DNA of 25,278 nt from an uncultured bacterium (GTDB taxonomy: Bacteria; Actinomycetota; Coriobacteriia; Coriobacteriales; Coriobacteriaceae), in NCBI GenBank assembly GCA_905215205.1, contig CAJMPK010000008.1, positions 1-25,278 on the forward strand, read 5' to 3'. Positions 1 to 6,608 of this stretch are shown here, one piece after another (position 1 is the stretch's first letter; every line of letters begins with the position of its first letter). The position numbers and the translations under genes are program-made. A model generated the notes under the pieces. That model saw only the letters and a program-made list of their open reading frames with translations, had not been told where the DNA came from and did no database searches.

Positions 1-519
1 GCTATTGAAAGCCAAATCCTCGGCGCTCGGCGCGTAGAACTCGCGGCCGCATGTCGGACACGTGAGCGACAGGCCTGCGGCCACGTTAAGGCTCGGCTCC
101 ACGCGCGCCCCGCAGTGCGGGCACACGTGATGGGCGCAACGGCTAAAGAGCAGACGCAGGCTGTTGTTAAGCTCGGTCATGGTGCCAAAGGTCGAGCGCA
201 CGCCCGGTACGCTGGGGCGCTGGTGCAATGCGAGCGCCGCCGGCACGTGCAGCACCTCGTCCACCTGGGCGTGCTCGGCCTGCGTTAGCCGACGGCGGGT
301 ATAGGTGCTGAGTGCTTCCAAGTAGCGACGCGAGCCCTCGGCATAAAGAACCCCCAGCGCCAGCGAACTCTTGCCCGAGCCCGACACGCCGGCAATGCCC
401 ACGAGCTTTCCCAGCGGAATGTCGATATCGATGTCCTTGAGGTTATGGACGCGCGCGCCACGCACCTCGATAGCCTGCGGGCTCATCTTCTGTTCCGTCA
501 CCTTTATCACCCTACTCAT
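1..519 (-). CDS. UvrA-paralogue excinuclease-like ABC ATPase (N-terminal part, runs off the window)
   Basis: The first 173 residues of a UvrA-family ATPase are visible. Walker A GVSGSGKS is at about residues 44-51, followed by the UvrA signature region (YAEGSRRYLEALS) and a CPHC...CPTC zinc module at about 131-157, leading into the LAFNS segment that corresponds to FSFNS in UvrA. The segment RSTFGTMTEL replaces the usual RSTVGTVTEI, and the family-typical QFLGQ is RRLTQ. This points to a UvrA2/DrrC-like paralogue rather than the housekeeping UvrA. Such paralogues are associated with DNA-intercalating drug tolerance in some actinobacteria (family knowledge); the substrate here is unknown. The start at 519 overlaps the end of the upstream ATPase gene (stop at 512-514), suggesting translational coupling. 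An in-frame ATG at 486 is the alternative start and neither has a strong ribosome binding site. The rest of the gene lies before base 1. Confidence 0.85.
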   Translation of the reverse strand, partial: MSRVIKVTEQKMSPQAIEVRGARVHNLKDIDIDIPLGKLVGIAGVSGSGKSSLALGVLYAEGSRRYLEALSTYTRRRLTQAEHAQVDEVLHVPAALALHQRPSVPGVRSTFGTMTELNNSLRLLFSRCAHHVCPHCGARVEPSLNVAAGLSLTCPTCGREFYAPSAEDLAFNS

Positions 520-1630
520 GCCATAAAACTCGATCGCGAATGTACGCGCCCAGCATGGGCACGGTAAACCGGACGAGGCCGTATCCGGCAGCCTCGATGA
601 CGCGCTCGCGAATCAGGCTTGCGCGATATTTACTCGCCCAGCTCTGGGTACGATCACAGCGCTCAATGATATCCGCCATGCGAGTCGGTTTGCCCTCGTC
701 AGCCGCCATGGCCTCGATAAAGAGGCGCTGCGGACTGCGCAACCCGTAATACAAGGGAGCGTCGACCGCTTCATAGAACTCGGAGACGGCATCGGCGTAG
801 CCAGCCTCGACATCGCGCCTTTCAATGACTTGCGAGTTGCGCCGGACAGCAGACCGCCACATGTAATAGCCCACCAGCTGAACCATATAGGGATGCCCCA
901 TGCTTTTGCGCGCCGCAAGGTCCGCCGTCTCCGCGTCAACGTAAAGACCAGCGTCTTTGACCGTCTGGATATACGAATCGCGCACCTTGGGCAATGATAT
1001 CGCCCCCAGCGTACGCTGCTGGGCACGCCGCAAAAACGTCACGCTCGGCTCTTCGAGCAGATCGTCAACCATACTGGGTAAGCCGGCGAACACCAGCGCA
1101 AGGCCGTGCTGCTCGCTATCGGGCAAGCCCGTAGCATCCTGGTCTCCGAGCACCTGCTGATAGAGAACGGCCAGCGCCGCCAGTTCCTCGATAGACGCAG
1201 ATTGGGCCTCGTCAATCGCAAACAGTATGCCCTTGCCTGGACCGAGCTTCTTGAGGCGCTCGTTGACCAGCCCTCGCAACGTCTCGCCCTTTGCCCGCGC
1301 CGCCTCGACCGACATCCGGCCAAACGACGGACCGAACTCCATTGACGTCACAACGGGTTTATTCGAGCGAAGCGCGTCGGCCAAGCGGTCGCATAAGCCA
1401 AGCGAAGCGGAATCGGAGACAACCGCCCATCCGCGCTCATTGGCTAGACGTTGCAGCTCCCGCAGGAGAACTGTCTTGCCGCAGCCGCGGTTTCCCGTAA
1501 TGAGCATGAGCCTGCCCGGCGCTCCGGCGCCGTTATCGAGCCCTTCCGCAAAATCTTCGATGACCGACTCGCGACCGATGAGTATCGGAGGCCGCTTGCC
1601 AGCCGTGGGCTTAAAGGGATTTGGATTCAT
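512..1630 (-). CDS. AAA ATPase, Orc1/Cdc6-like organisation, function unknown
   Basis: A 372-residue P-loop ATPase. Walker A GNRGCGKT is at 46-53, Walker B ILFAIDE at 135-141 with the following EAQ typical of AAA_16/Orc-like proteins, and a sensor-1-like strand LALVFAGLP is at about 177-185. The C-terminal 80 residues (from about 295) look like a winged helix: a recognition-helix-like stretch TQSWASKYRASLIRERVIE followed by a GYGLVRF wing. There is no signal peptide or membrane segment, so it is cytoplasmic. The start ATG has a clear GAGGAGA ribosome binding site 5 nt upstream. Upstream lie three TTATACC repeats at a 10-bp pitch and a palindrome. Its 3' end overlaps the start of the UvrA-like gene. 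Such proteins are common in actinobacterial genomes with no assigned role; it could be an NTPase switch or regulator, or a relic of a mobile element. The enzymatic class is secure, the role is not. Confidence 0.85.
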   Translation of the reverse strand: MNPNPFKPTAGKRPPILIGRESVIEDFAEGLDNGAGAPGRLMLITGNRGCGKTVLLRELQRLANERGWAVVSDSASLGLCDRLADALRSNKPVVTSMEFGPSFGRMSVEAARAKGETLRGLVNERLKKLGPGKGILFAIDEAQSASIEELAALAVLYQQVLGDQDATGLPDSEQHGLALVFAGLPSMVDDLLEEPSVTFLRRAQQRTLGAISLPKVRDSYIQTVKDAGLYVDAETADLAARKSMGHPYMVQLVGYYMWRSAVRRNSQVIERRDVEAGYADAVSEFYEAVDAPLYYGLRSPQRLFIEAMAADEGKPTRMADIIERCDRTQSWASKYRASLIRERVIEAAGYGLVRFTVPMLGAYIRDRVLWHE

Positions 1631-1663
1631 GTCGGTCTCCTCGGATTGGCAAACCCTGGTAAT

Positions 1664-1694
1664 AGTTATACCAACTTATACCGAGTTATACCAA
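1664..1694. repeat. three TTATACC direct repeats at 10-bp pitch (iteron-like or operator)
   Basis: TTATACC occurs at 1666-1672, 1676-1682 and 1686-1692, exactly one helical turn apart. The outer two copies extend to an identical 11-mer AGTTATACCAA. Read on the minus strand this is GGTATAA three times, 34 to 64 nt upstream of the AAA ATPase start, where a promoter would be expected; the copies themselves resemble -10 elements (TATAAC, TATAAG). It could be an operator for a protein binding one face of the DNA, or a small iteron set. Confidence 0.6.
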
Positions 1695-1696
1695 TA

Positions 1697-1731
1697 ACAT
1701 GTGACAAAGAAACTGTCCCTTTGTCACATGT
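1697..1731. repeat. REP-like palindrome A, 13-bp perfect arms
   Basis: Arms 1697-1709 and 1719-1731 are perfect reverse complements (ACATGTGACAAAG) around the loop AAACTGTCC. On the plus strand the loop plus right arm reads AAACTGTCCCTTT, almost the same as the corresponding part of the palindrome at 6572-6608 (AAACCTGTCCCTTT), although the outer stems differ. The TGA stop codon of the EF-G-like gene (1724-1726) lies within the right arm. It may act as a terminator, but lacks a clean U tract. Confidence 0.75.
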
Positions 1732-3727
1732 GGCCGAAAAACTCGGCGTCTGCTGCTCGCCAGGGGCGGAAGGTGGCGGGATCGATCTTTACGTGCGCCG
1801 CGGCGGGCACGTCGTACCATTTGACCGTGTAACCGGCGCCGTGAGAGCAAAAGACCGAGTCGGGCGTGTTGGGCAGATCGGCCTCGGGCTCATAAGCGGC
1901 AGTCTCGATTACGCGCTCGGCATCATGGCAAGCCGCATAGCCGGCAAACTCCAGGTACAGATGTCCGCGACCGCTCGTGTAGGCAGCCACCTCCAGCGCG
2001 TAATCCTGCACCTCGGATGCCGGCACGCGACCCATAAGCTTCGCCCGGTCTCCCGCCATCGTCGGCGGCTCGTACTCGGCACCCATGCGCGTGGCATCCG
2101 AGAGCGCCCGGCCCACGCACTCTCCCGGCACCTCGAGCTCAAAGCGATACCACGGCTCCAACAGCACCGCCGCGCCGGCCTCACTCGCTTGCATGAGCCC
2201 CTGGCGAATCGCGCGATACGTGGCCTGGCGAAAATCACCGCCCTCGGTGTGCTTGGCATGCGCGCGGCCGCCCGTGAGTGTAATGCGCACATCGGTGATG
2301 GGCGAGCCAGTCAGCACGCCCAGGTGGTCGCGCTCCATGGCGTTGGTGAGCGCCAAACGCTGCCAGTTAAGATCGAGCTCGTCGGTCGAGGTCACGGTGC
2401 CAAACTGCACGCCCGAACCCGCTGCCAACGGCTCCAGGCGCAGATGCACCTCGGCATAGTGGCGCAGCGGCTCAAAGTGGCCCACGCCCTCGACCGGCTG
2501 CGAAATAGTCTCCTTATAGAGAATGCCGCCAGACTCAAACGCAACCGAAAGGCCAAAACGATCGGTCAACACCCGCTGCACGACCTCGAGTTGCACAGCG
2601 CCCATCAACTGCAAATGAATCTGCTCTAGATGCGTATTCCAGCTTACGCCGAGCATGGGATCTTCGTCCGCCAGCTCAGTCAACGCTTTGAACACCGCAT
2701 GGACATCGTGTTCGCCCGGAAGCACCGTATAGGTGAGAACCGGCGCAATGACGGGCGCATCGCCCGCGGGCTCCGCGCCCAGGGCGTCCCCTGGGCGAAC
2801 ATGCGCAAGACCCGTCACAGCACAAATACCGCCAGCAGCAACTTCTTGGGCAAGCTCATACTTTTCGCCGTTATAGATGCGTACCTGATCGACCTTCTGC
2901 TCCCATGCCTCGGCGCCGGAACGTCCGTCAATCATCTGCTTGGCATGCAGCGTGCCGCCGGTCACTTTAACCCAAGCCAAGTGCTCGCCGCGATCCCCGC
3001 GGCTGACACGATAGACGCGCGCGGCAAACTCCGGAAGCCATGCCTGTTCACGCATCAGCGCGCATATGCCGTCCAGCAGCTCGTCCACGCCTTGGTCCTT
3101 GAGCGCCGACCCAGCAAAGCAGGGAAAGAGTTTGCGCTCGGCAACCATGCGCGACAGCGTTGCGACAGAAAGCTCGCCCGCCTCAAGAAACTCCTCGAGC
3201 GCTTCTTCGTCTAACGCGGCAGCGTCCTCCTGAACGGCCCCGCCCGCCAGCAGTTCGCTGGCATCCAAGCAGCCCTCGGAGAGACGTTGCCCAAGTTGTG
3301 CCAGCAAAACATCGCGGCCGGGATTCTCCAAATCGATTTTATTGATATAGATGAACGTCGGGATGTCATAGCGCGCAAGCAGGCGCCACAGGGTTTCGGT
3401 GTGCCCCTGCACGCCGTCGTTGGCGCCCACAACTAAAATTGCGTAGTCCAGCGCGCGCAATGTGCGCTCCGCCTCGGCCGAAAAATCGACATGCCCCGGT
3501 GCATCCACGAGCATGACGTGGGTATCGCCATGGTCGAGCACGGCCTGCGACGAGAAGATCGTAATGCCACGCTCACGCTCGATCGCGTTCGTGTCCAGAT
3601 GCGAATCGCCATCGTCCACGCGGCCGCGCTTGCGAATGCGACCCGCGTTGAACAACATGGCCTCGGCCAGCGTGGTCTTGCCGGCATCGACATGCGCCAA
3701 GATTCCAACGACCGCTTGCTTCGACAT
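1724..3727 (-). CDS. EF-G/TetM-like ribosomal GTPase
   Basis: A 667-residue translational GTPase of the EF-G/Tet(M) group. The G1 motif AHVDAGKT is at 11-18, RERGITI at 51-57, DAPGH at 75-79 and NKID at 129-132; the EF-G-like domains II to V follow. The ATG at 3727 is chosen because AGAGGAGA lies just upstream and the protein then begins MSKQAVVGILAHVDAGKT, as in the family; the open frame continues to 3796 without a better start. Tet(M) itself is about 639 residues. At the tip of domain IV, where Tet(M)-type protection proteins have SPVSTPADFR, this protein reads AKHTEGGDFR (about 491-500), so the proline-containing loop that displaces tetracycline is absent. It probably acts on the ribosome as a factor, and tetracycline resistance should not be assumed. 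A weak promoter is possible with -10 TATCAT at 3788-3793. The last two codons and the stop fall inside a palindrome. Confidence 0.88.
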   Translation of the reverse strand: MSKQAVVGILAHVDAGKTTLAEAMLFNAGRIRKRGRVDDGDSHLDTNAIERERGITIFSSQAVLDHGDTHVMLVDAPGHVDFSAEAERTLRALDYAILVVGANDGVQGHTETLWRLLARYDIPTFIYINKIDLENPGRDVLLAQLGQRLSEGCLDASELLAGGAVQEDAAALDEEALEEFLEAGELSVATLSRMVAERKLFPCFAGSALKDQGVDELLDGICALMREQAWLPEFAARVYRVSRGDRGEHLAWVKVTGGTLHAKQMIDGRSGAEAWEQKVDQVRIYNGEKYELAQEVAAGGICAVTGLAHVRPGDALGAEPAGDAPVIAPVLTYTVLPGEHDVHAVFKALTELADEDPMLGVSWNTHLEQIHLQLMGAVQLEVVQRVLTDRFGLSVAFESGGILYKETISQPVEGVGHFEPLRHYAEVHLRLEPLAAGSGVQFGTVTSTDELDLNWQRLALTNAMERDHLGVLTGSPITDVRITLTGGRAHAKHTEGGDFRQATYRAIRQGLMQASEAGAAVLLEPWYRFELEVPGECVGRALSDATRMGAEYEPPTMAGDRAKLMGRVPASEVQDYALEVAAYTSGRGHLYLEFAGYAACHDAERVIETAAYEPEADLPNTPDSVFCSHGAGYTVKWYDVPAAAHVKIDPATFRPWRAADAEFFGHM

Positions 3728-4027
3728 GGCTCTCCTCTTATTGCAAGCCCATCGCACGCGGCAACGGGCATCCTCGTTCCACACTGGATGATACAATGTA
3801 CGGGCCGGCGGGCGAAGCGAGCCCTATCCCCCGACCGAGCTCATCGCCCCGCGTTGCCGCGCAGCGATTTTCGTAGGTTCGCGCCTTGCGAAAGCCGGCA
3901 CCTCCCCTTTTTGTCTGCCCGGGCTCATCTGGGGCGATAACAACGCGAGCCCCACAACAACGCGTTTTACCAAAAATGGCCCCACTCGGGGCCATTTTTG
4001 GTAAAACGCTGGTATGTGGCTCGGCCT
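3728..4027. other. 300-bp intergenic region
   Basis: It separates the EF-G-like gene (promoter and leader side) from the end of the acetyltransferase gene. It holds a possible minus-strand -10 (3788-3793) and the 22-bp palindrome at 3962-4009. Short open frames cross it on both strands, but they have no ribosome binding site and no recognisable protein. I see no RNA gene in it. Confidence 0.5.
3962..4009. terminator. perfect 22-bp hairpin, bidirectional terminator-like
   Basis: Arms 3962-3983 and 3988-4009 are perfectly complementary around a 4-nt loop (ACTC). The core is a GGCCCC/GGGGCC stem flanked by an A-run on one side and a T-run on the other (CCATTTTTGG), the architecture of a rho-independent terminator usable in both directions. 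It sits just after the acetyltransferase gene (minus strand). The extra perfect pairing beyond the core is longer than a terminator needs. Confidence 0.7.
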
Positions 4028-4516
4028 TTATGCCTCGCGCAGCCAATCAAACGCGACGCGCGGCGTACCGTCCGACACATATACGATACCGGCGCGCTTA
4101 AACCCGGCCTTGGCGATGGCTCCCTGCATGGGTAGGTTGTCCTGATGCGTGTCGATGCGCAGGTGATCGGCGCGTTCCTTGGCAAAGGCAAACATCGCAG
4201 CCGCGATACCGTGCGCGGTGCCATCGGACGCCACACGGTGCAGCACAGCATACGGGGCGTCGCTGCGCCACTGGCCGCCCTCGATCACATCGTAGGAACT
4301 GTCCGGCCCCGGCAGAAAGGCAAACGTCGCCACCACGCGTCCGTCTTCCTCGCACACATAGCTGCCACCGGCGGCGATATCGGCAGCCAGCTGCTCGCCC
4401 GAAGGCGTGCCCTCGGGCCACTGCGTCGTGTTGCCATGTGCGCGCATAAAGGCGCGGGCCGCGTCATAGATGGCCATGACGGCGGGAATGTCGGTATCGA
4501 GGGTTTTTCTGATCAT
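4028..4516 (-). CDS. GNAT-family N-acetyltransferase
   Basis: A 162-residue single-domain GNAT protein beginning MIRKTLDTDIPAVMAIYDAARAF, the typical strand-1/helix-1 start of the fold. A central YAVLHRVASDGTAHGIAAAMFAFA segment matches the acetyl-CoA-binding V/G-x-G-x-A-like loop (motif A) and the following helix. The HLRIDTHQDNLPMQGAIAKAGFKRAGIVYVSDG tail region carries the usual N-x-PMQ...GF motif B; this stretch is at about 120-152. It likely acetylates a small molecule or protein N-terminus in the cytoplasm; the substrate cannot be told. The ATG at 4516 is preferred over GTG at 4519, with TGAGG about 10 nt upstream. It is divergent from the small CxxC protein at 4594, and the shared 77-bp gap contains an inverted repeat TTGGTATCA/TGATACCAA. 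A strong hairpin follows the gene. Confidence 0.87.
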   Translation of the reverse strand: MIRKTLDTDIPAVMAIYDAARAFMRAHGNTTQWPEGTPSGEQLAADIAAGGSYVCEEDGRVVATFAFLPGPDSSYDVIEGGQWRSDAPYAVLHRVASDGTAHGIAAAMFAFAKERADHLRIDTHQDNLPMQGAIAKAGFKRAGIVYVSDGTPRVAFDWLREA

Positions 4517-4537
4517 CACGCGGCGACCTCACGTTTA

Positions 4538-4569
4538 TTGGTATCACTTTGATTGAGCAATGATACCAA
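4538..4569. promoter_or_regulatory. inverted repeat in a divergent promoter region (operator candidate)
   Basis: TTGGTATCA (4538-4546) and TGATACCAA (4561-4569) form perfect 9-bp arms separated by 14 bp, about two helical turns centre to centre, between the divergent acetyltransferase and CxxC-protein genes. This is the layout of a dimeric repressor site. The half-site TTGGTAT also occurs (as TTGGTATAAC on the minus strand) in the repeats at 1664-1694. Confidence 0.45.
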
Positions 4570-4593
4570 CGTTTGGAGAAGGGCGCGAAGCAG

Positions 4594-4890
4594 ATGGGAA
4601 GCAAAAAGCGAGCCGCCTGGTCAAAGGCCAAAAGCGAGTTTTTGAGCGCTGCTACCGGCGGCGATATGAGCGACCTGTTTGCACGCGAGGACGAGCGCCG
4701 CGACGCCCTGGACGCCGAGCGCGATGAAGCCTGGCGCTACAAATCGTGCGAGCGCAAAAACCGTTACGACACGCGCGCCGAGGCCGAGGCAGTTATGGCC
4801 GACTGCGAAAACCGCGGACGCCGCGGGCTGGCCTGCTACAAATGCGAATACTGCGGCGGCTGGCACTTGACGTCGCACCCTTGGAAATAG
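4594..4890 (+). CDS. small basic/acidic protein with C-terminal zinc-ribbon-like CxxC motif
   Basis: A 98-residue protein. The N-terminal half is charged and helical (SDLFAREDERRDALDAERDEAWRY). The C-terminal half has CERKNRYDTRAEAEAVMADC and ends with CYKCEYCGGWHLTSHPWK, giving CxxCxxC plus His, a zinc-ribbon-like pattern resembling short actinobacterial and phage proteins ending in CxxCxxWHLT. It probably binds zinc and nucleic acid, but no function is known to me. ATG at 4594 is the likely start, with GGAGAAGG upstream at 4575-4582; a TTG at 4573 in the same frame would add seven residues. It is convergent with rsmJ, 48 bp away. Confidence 0.75.
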   Translation: MGSKKRAAWSKAKSEFLSAATGGDMSDLFAREDERRDALDAERDEAWRYKSCERKNRYDTRAEAEAVMADCENRGRRGLACYKCEYCGGWHLTSHPWK

Positions 4891-4938
4891 GCGCCGCATC
4901 GGCACGGCATTGACGGAGCGCCAGCCATCGCACGCAAG

Positions 4939-5643
4939 CTACGGGCGCGGCGGCGCCAACACATCGTAGCGAACGGCCTTGCCCGCAAGTTGATAGCTCG
5001 GCTTAACGCCGGCAAGCAGCGGCCCCTTCACCGGCCGCTTGATAACGACCTTGCGCGGGCGCGCCGCAAGCGCAGCTTCGACCAGCGTCTCCTCATCGGC
5101 GCACGGCTGCTCCAGATGGTGCAAGAGTTGGAACTTCTTTTTCACCGCCGCGCTCTTGGTGCGCTCGGGAAACATGGGATCCAGATATACCACGTCGGGG
5201 GCGGCAAGCTCGCCCCGCCCGATCAGCTCAGCCGTATGGCGAAGGCCGGCAATGCTGTCCTCGCCCGCATGTAAGCGCATGCGCGACACGGCAGCCGCAA
5301 GCGCCGGATCATCTGCCGCGCGATCCAGGGCATCCTTGAGGAGCGCCGCGATCACGCAATCCTGCTCATACAGATCGACGGTAAAGCCCGCGGCCGCCAA
5401 CAGCAGCGAATCCTCGCCAAAGCCTGCCGTGGCATCAATCGCCCATGGGCACTCGATGCCTTTTGCGCGCGCAGCCTTTACCAACAGCTCTTGCTGCAGA
5501 CGGCCCTGCTTGAGCCGCGGAAGCATGCGGCCAAAATCGGCACGCAGCTCCATCGTGCCGTCGGTGAGCGTGAGGCCCTCGGACTTCCCGATCAGCTCAA
5601 GCCCCGCGGCCCGAGCAACAGAAAAGGGATCGACGACGCCCAT
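4939..5643 (-). CDS. rsmJ: 16S rRNA (guanine1516-N2)-methyltransferase RsmJ
   Basis: A 234-residue SAM-dependent methyltransferase of the RsmJ/YhiQ family, which methylates N2 of G1516 in 16S rRNA (E. coli numbering). Motif I reads AIDATAGFGEDSLLLAAAG at about 91-109, with the acidic YEQDCVIAALLKDAL motif after it, and the family signature VVYLDPMFPERTKSAAVKKK in the second half, equivalent to YLDPMYPHRKKSALVKKE in E. coli RsmJ. RKVVIKRPVKGP near the end also fits. The start is set by AAGGAG five bases before the ATG at 5643; the GTG at 5649 would overlap that Shine-Dalgarno sequence. It is slightly shorter than E. coli RsmJ (about 250). Cytoplasmic. The upstream neighbour on the same strand is a tiny membrane peptide gene ending 63 bp away. 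Confidence 0.92.
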   Translation of the reverse strand: MGVVDPFSVARAAGLELIGKSEGLTLTDGTMELRADFGRMLPRLKQGRLQQELLVKAARAKGIECPWAIDATAGFGEDSLLLAAAGFTVDLYEQDCVIAALLKDALDRAADDPALAAAVSRMRLHAGEDSIAGLRHTAELIGRGELAAPDVVYLDPMFPERTKSAAVKKKFQLLHHLEQPCADEETLVEAALAARPRKVVIKRPVKGPLLAGVKPSYQLAGKAVRYDVLAPPRP

Positions 5644-5706
5644 GGGCACTCCTTAGCAAGCAAAACGAATACGCGAGTGCCGTTTATGCCAGCACCCAAC
5701 CGTCCG

Positions 5707-5850
5707 CTATTGTCCCACATGCGACATGGTCCACAGCATCGCAATGCAAAGCACCGCCATCAATCCCGTGCACACGGCAGCGATCACAGAATCACCCATG
5801 CGCCTTCCCAACGACTGCGGCTCACGCACTTGCCCTGCTCCGTACATCAT
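5707..5850 (-). CDS. 47-residue predicted single-pass membrane peptide
   Basis: A short gene supported by a near-ideal ribosome binding site (AAGGAGG, 4 nt before ATGATG). The product begins MMYGAGQVREPQSLGRRMG and continues with one hydrophobic helix (VIAAVCTGLMAVLCIAMLW, about residues 24-42), ending SHVGQ. The basic residues before the helix suggest the N-terminus stays inside. I do not recognise a family. It lies upstream of rsmJ on the same strand (63 bp gap) and could be co-transcribed. Conservation in relatives would settle whether it is real. Confidence 0.6.
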   Translation of the reverse strand: MMYGAGQVREPQSLGRRMGDSVIAAVCTGLMAVLCIAMLWTMSHVGQ

Positions 5851-6079
5851 GACTCCTCCTTGAGACCAGCTCCTTGTTACGGCCTCATCATCGCAGCGCC
5901 GCACATGGGCTGCCATCGATTTGGCTTACGTCCAGCTTTCCTTTTTGAAAGGTTGGACCGTACAGGCAAGAGACGCTTTCAAACGCATGCATCGCCCCGT
6001 TGAACTACAATGTGCTTCACGATATGTGCCGCAACCTGGGTGCGACAGATTCTCCGCGCCCGCATCGAAAGGACCAGCT
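5851..6079. other. intergenic region, divergent promoters expected
   Basis: It carries the start regions of the minus-strand peptide gene and the plus-strand membrane protein gene. A TACAAT -10-like hexamer at 6006-6011 is followed about 68 nt later by the plus-strand start; no matching -35 is obvious. A short hairpin CCTTTTTGAAAGG at about 5940-5952 is present. Nothing else is seen. Confidence 0.35.
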
Positions 6080-6481
6080 ATGAGCGCCGCTCGCAAGACA
6101 CTCAAAATCCTTGCCCTGATTTATTTTGTTCTGGGCATCGCCAGTCTCGTCATTGGAATCGCCGGCATCGCGACCGGCAACCTCGATTCCACGTACGGGT
6201 CGAACGCCATGCTCGCCGCGGTCGTGCTGGTCGCCAAGGGCCTCATCGATCTCGCCGCAGGTGTTGCGGGCATCAAGGGCGCCAACAAGCCTTCGCAGGT
6301 GGATGCTGCGTTTAAGCTCGGCATCGTTGCCGCAATCGCCACGATTGCGCAGGCCGCGCTCACGCTTCCCGCGCTCGGCGGCAGCGCCGTCAATATCGTC
6401 GCCTTTGTCATCGTGGTGTACGACCTGTTCTTTGTTCAGCAGGCACACGCCGTTAAGGCCGAGAACAAGGACCGCCTGTAA
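6080..6481 (+). CDS. small four-helix integral membrane protein
   Basis: A 133-residue hydrophobic protein with four predicted membrane segments: about 8-30 (ILALIYFVLGIASLVIGIAG), 42-66 (AMLAAVVLVAKGLIDLAAGVAG), 79-98 (LGIVAAIATIAQAALTLP) and 102-121 (SAVNIVAFVIVVYDLFFVQQ). It ends with a charged KAENKDRL tail. Small residues (Gly, Ala) are abundant within the helices. The ATG has AAGGA 7 nt upstream. It resembles the small uncharacterised membrane proteins common in Coriobacteriia; no enzymatic motif is seen. A hairpin terminator follows at 6519-6556. Confidence 0.8.
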   Translation: MSAARKTLKILALIYFVLGIASLVIGIAGIATGNLDSTYGSNAMLAAVVLVAKGLIDLAAGVAGIKGANKPSQVDAAFKLGIVAAIATIAQAALTLPALGGSAVNIVAFVIVVYDLFFVQQAHAVKAENKDRL

Positions 6482-6518
6482 GCGCTCGCTTCTCATAACC
6501 TCTGCAGCCAAGCAACTA

Positions 6519-6556
6519 CAAAGGGCCGATCGCGCATCTCCGCGGTCGGCCCTTTG
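6519..6556 (+). terminator. hairpin terminator after the four-helix membrane protein
   Basis: Arms 6519-6534 and 6541-6556 pair over 16 bp with one wobble or mismatch (CAAAGGGCCGATCGCG with CGCGGTCGGCCCTTTG) and a 6-nt loop. The GC-rich stem has an A-run on the left and TTTGCGTTT on the right. It is 37 bp after the stop of the upstream gene. Confidence 0.65.
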
Positions 6557-6571
6557 CGTTTGCCCAGATAA

Positions 6572-6608
6572 AACCTGCCAAAATAAACCTGTCCCTTTTT
6601 GGTAGGTT
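6572..6608. repeat. REP-like palindrome B
   Basis: Arms AACCTGCCAAAA (6572-6583) and TTTTGGTAGGTT (6597-6608) pair over 12 bp with one G-T wobble. The loop side reads AAACCTGTCCCTTT, matching the loop of palindrome A at 1697-1731 while the stems are unrelated. The right arm overlaps the TAA stop codon of rlmA (6607-6609). Confidence 0.7.

Noticed and set aside
1451..2629. Long open frame on the plus strand opposite the EF-G-like gene
   Set aside because: It is antisense to a protein with clear GTPase motifs, has no ribosome binding site and reads as a basic low-complexity protein typical of high-GC shadows.
1724..3727. Calling the EF-G-like gene tet(M) or tet(W)
   Set aside because: The domain IV loop needed for drug displacement is missing and the protein is longer, so a resistance gene name is not justified.
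3780..3960. Possible tRNA or small RNA in the GC-rich intergenic stretch
   Set aside because: No cloverleaf with a TTCGA-type T arm and matched acceptor stem could be drawn.
3738..4046. Open frame of about 100 codons on the minus strand between the acetyltransferase and the EF-G-like gene
   Set aside because: It runs through the 22-bp hairpin, has no Shine-Dalgarno sequence and no recognisable motif.
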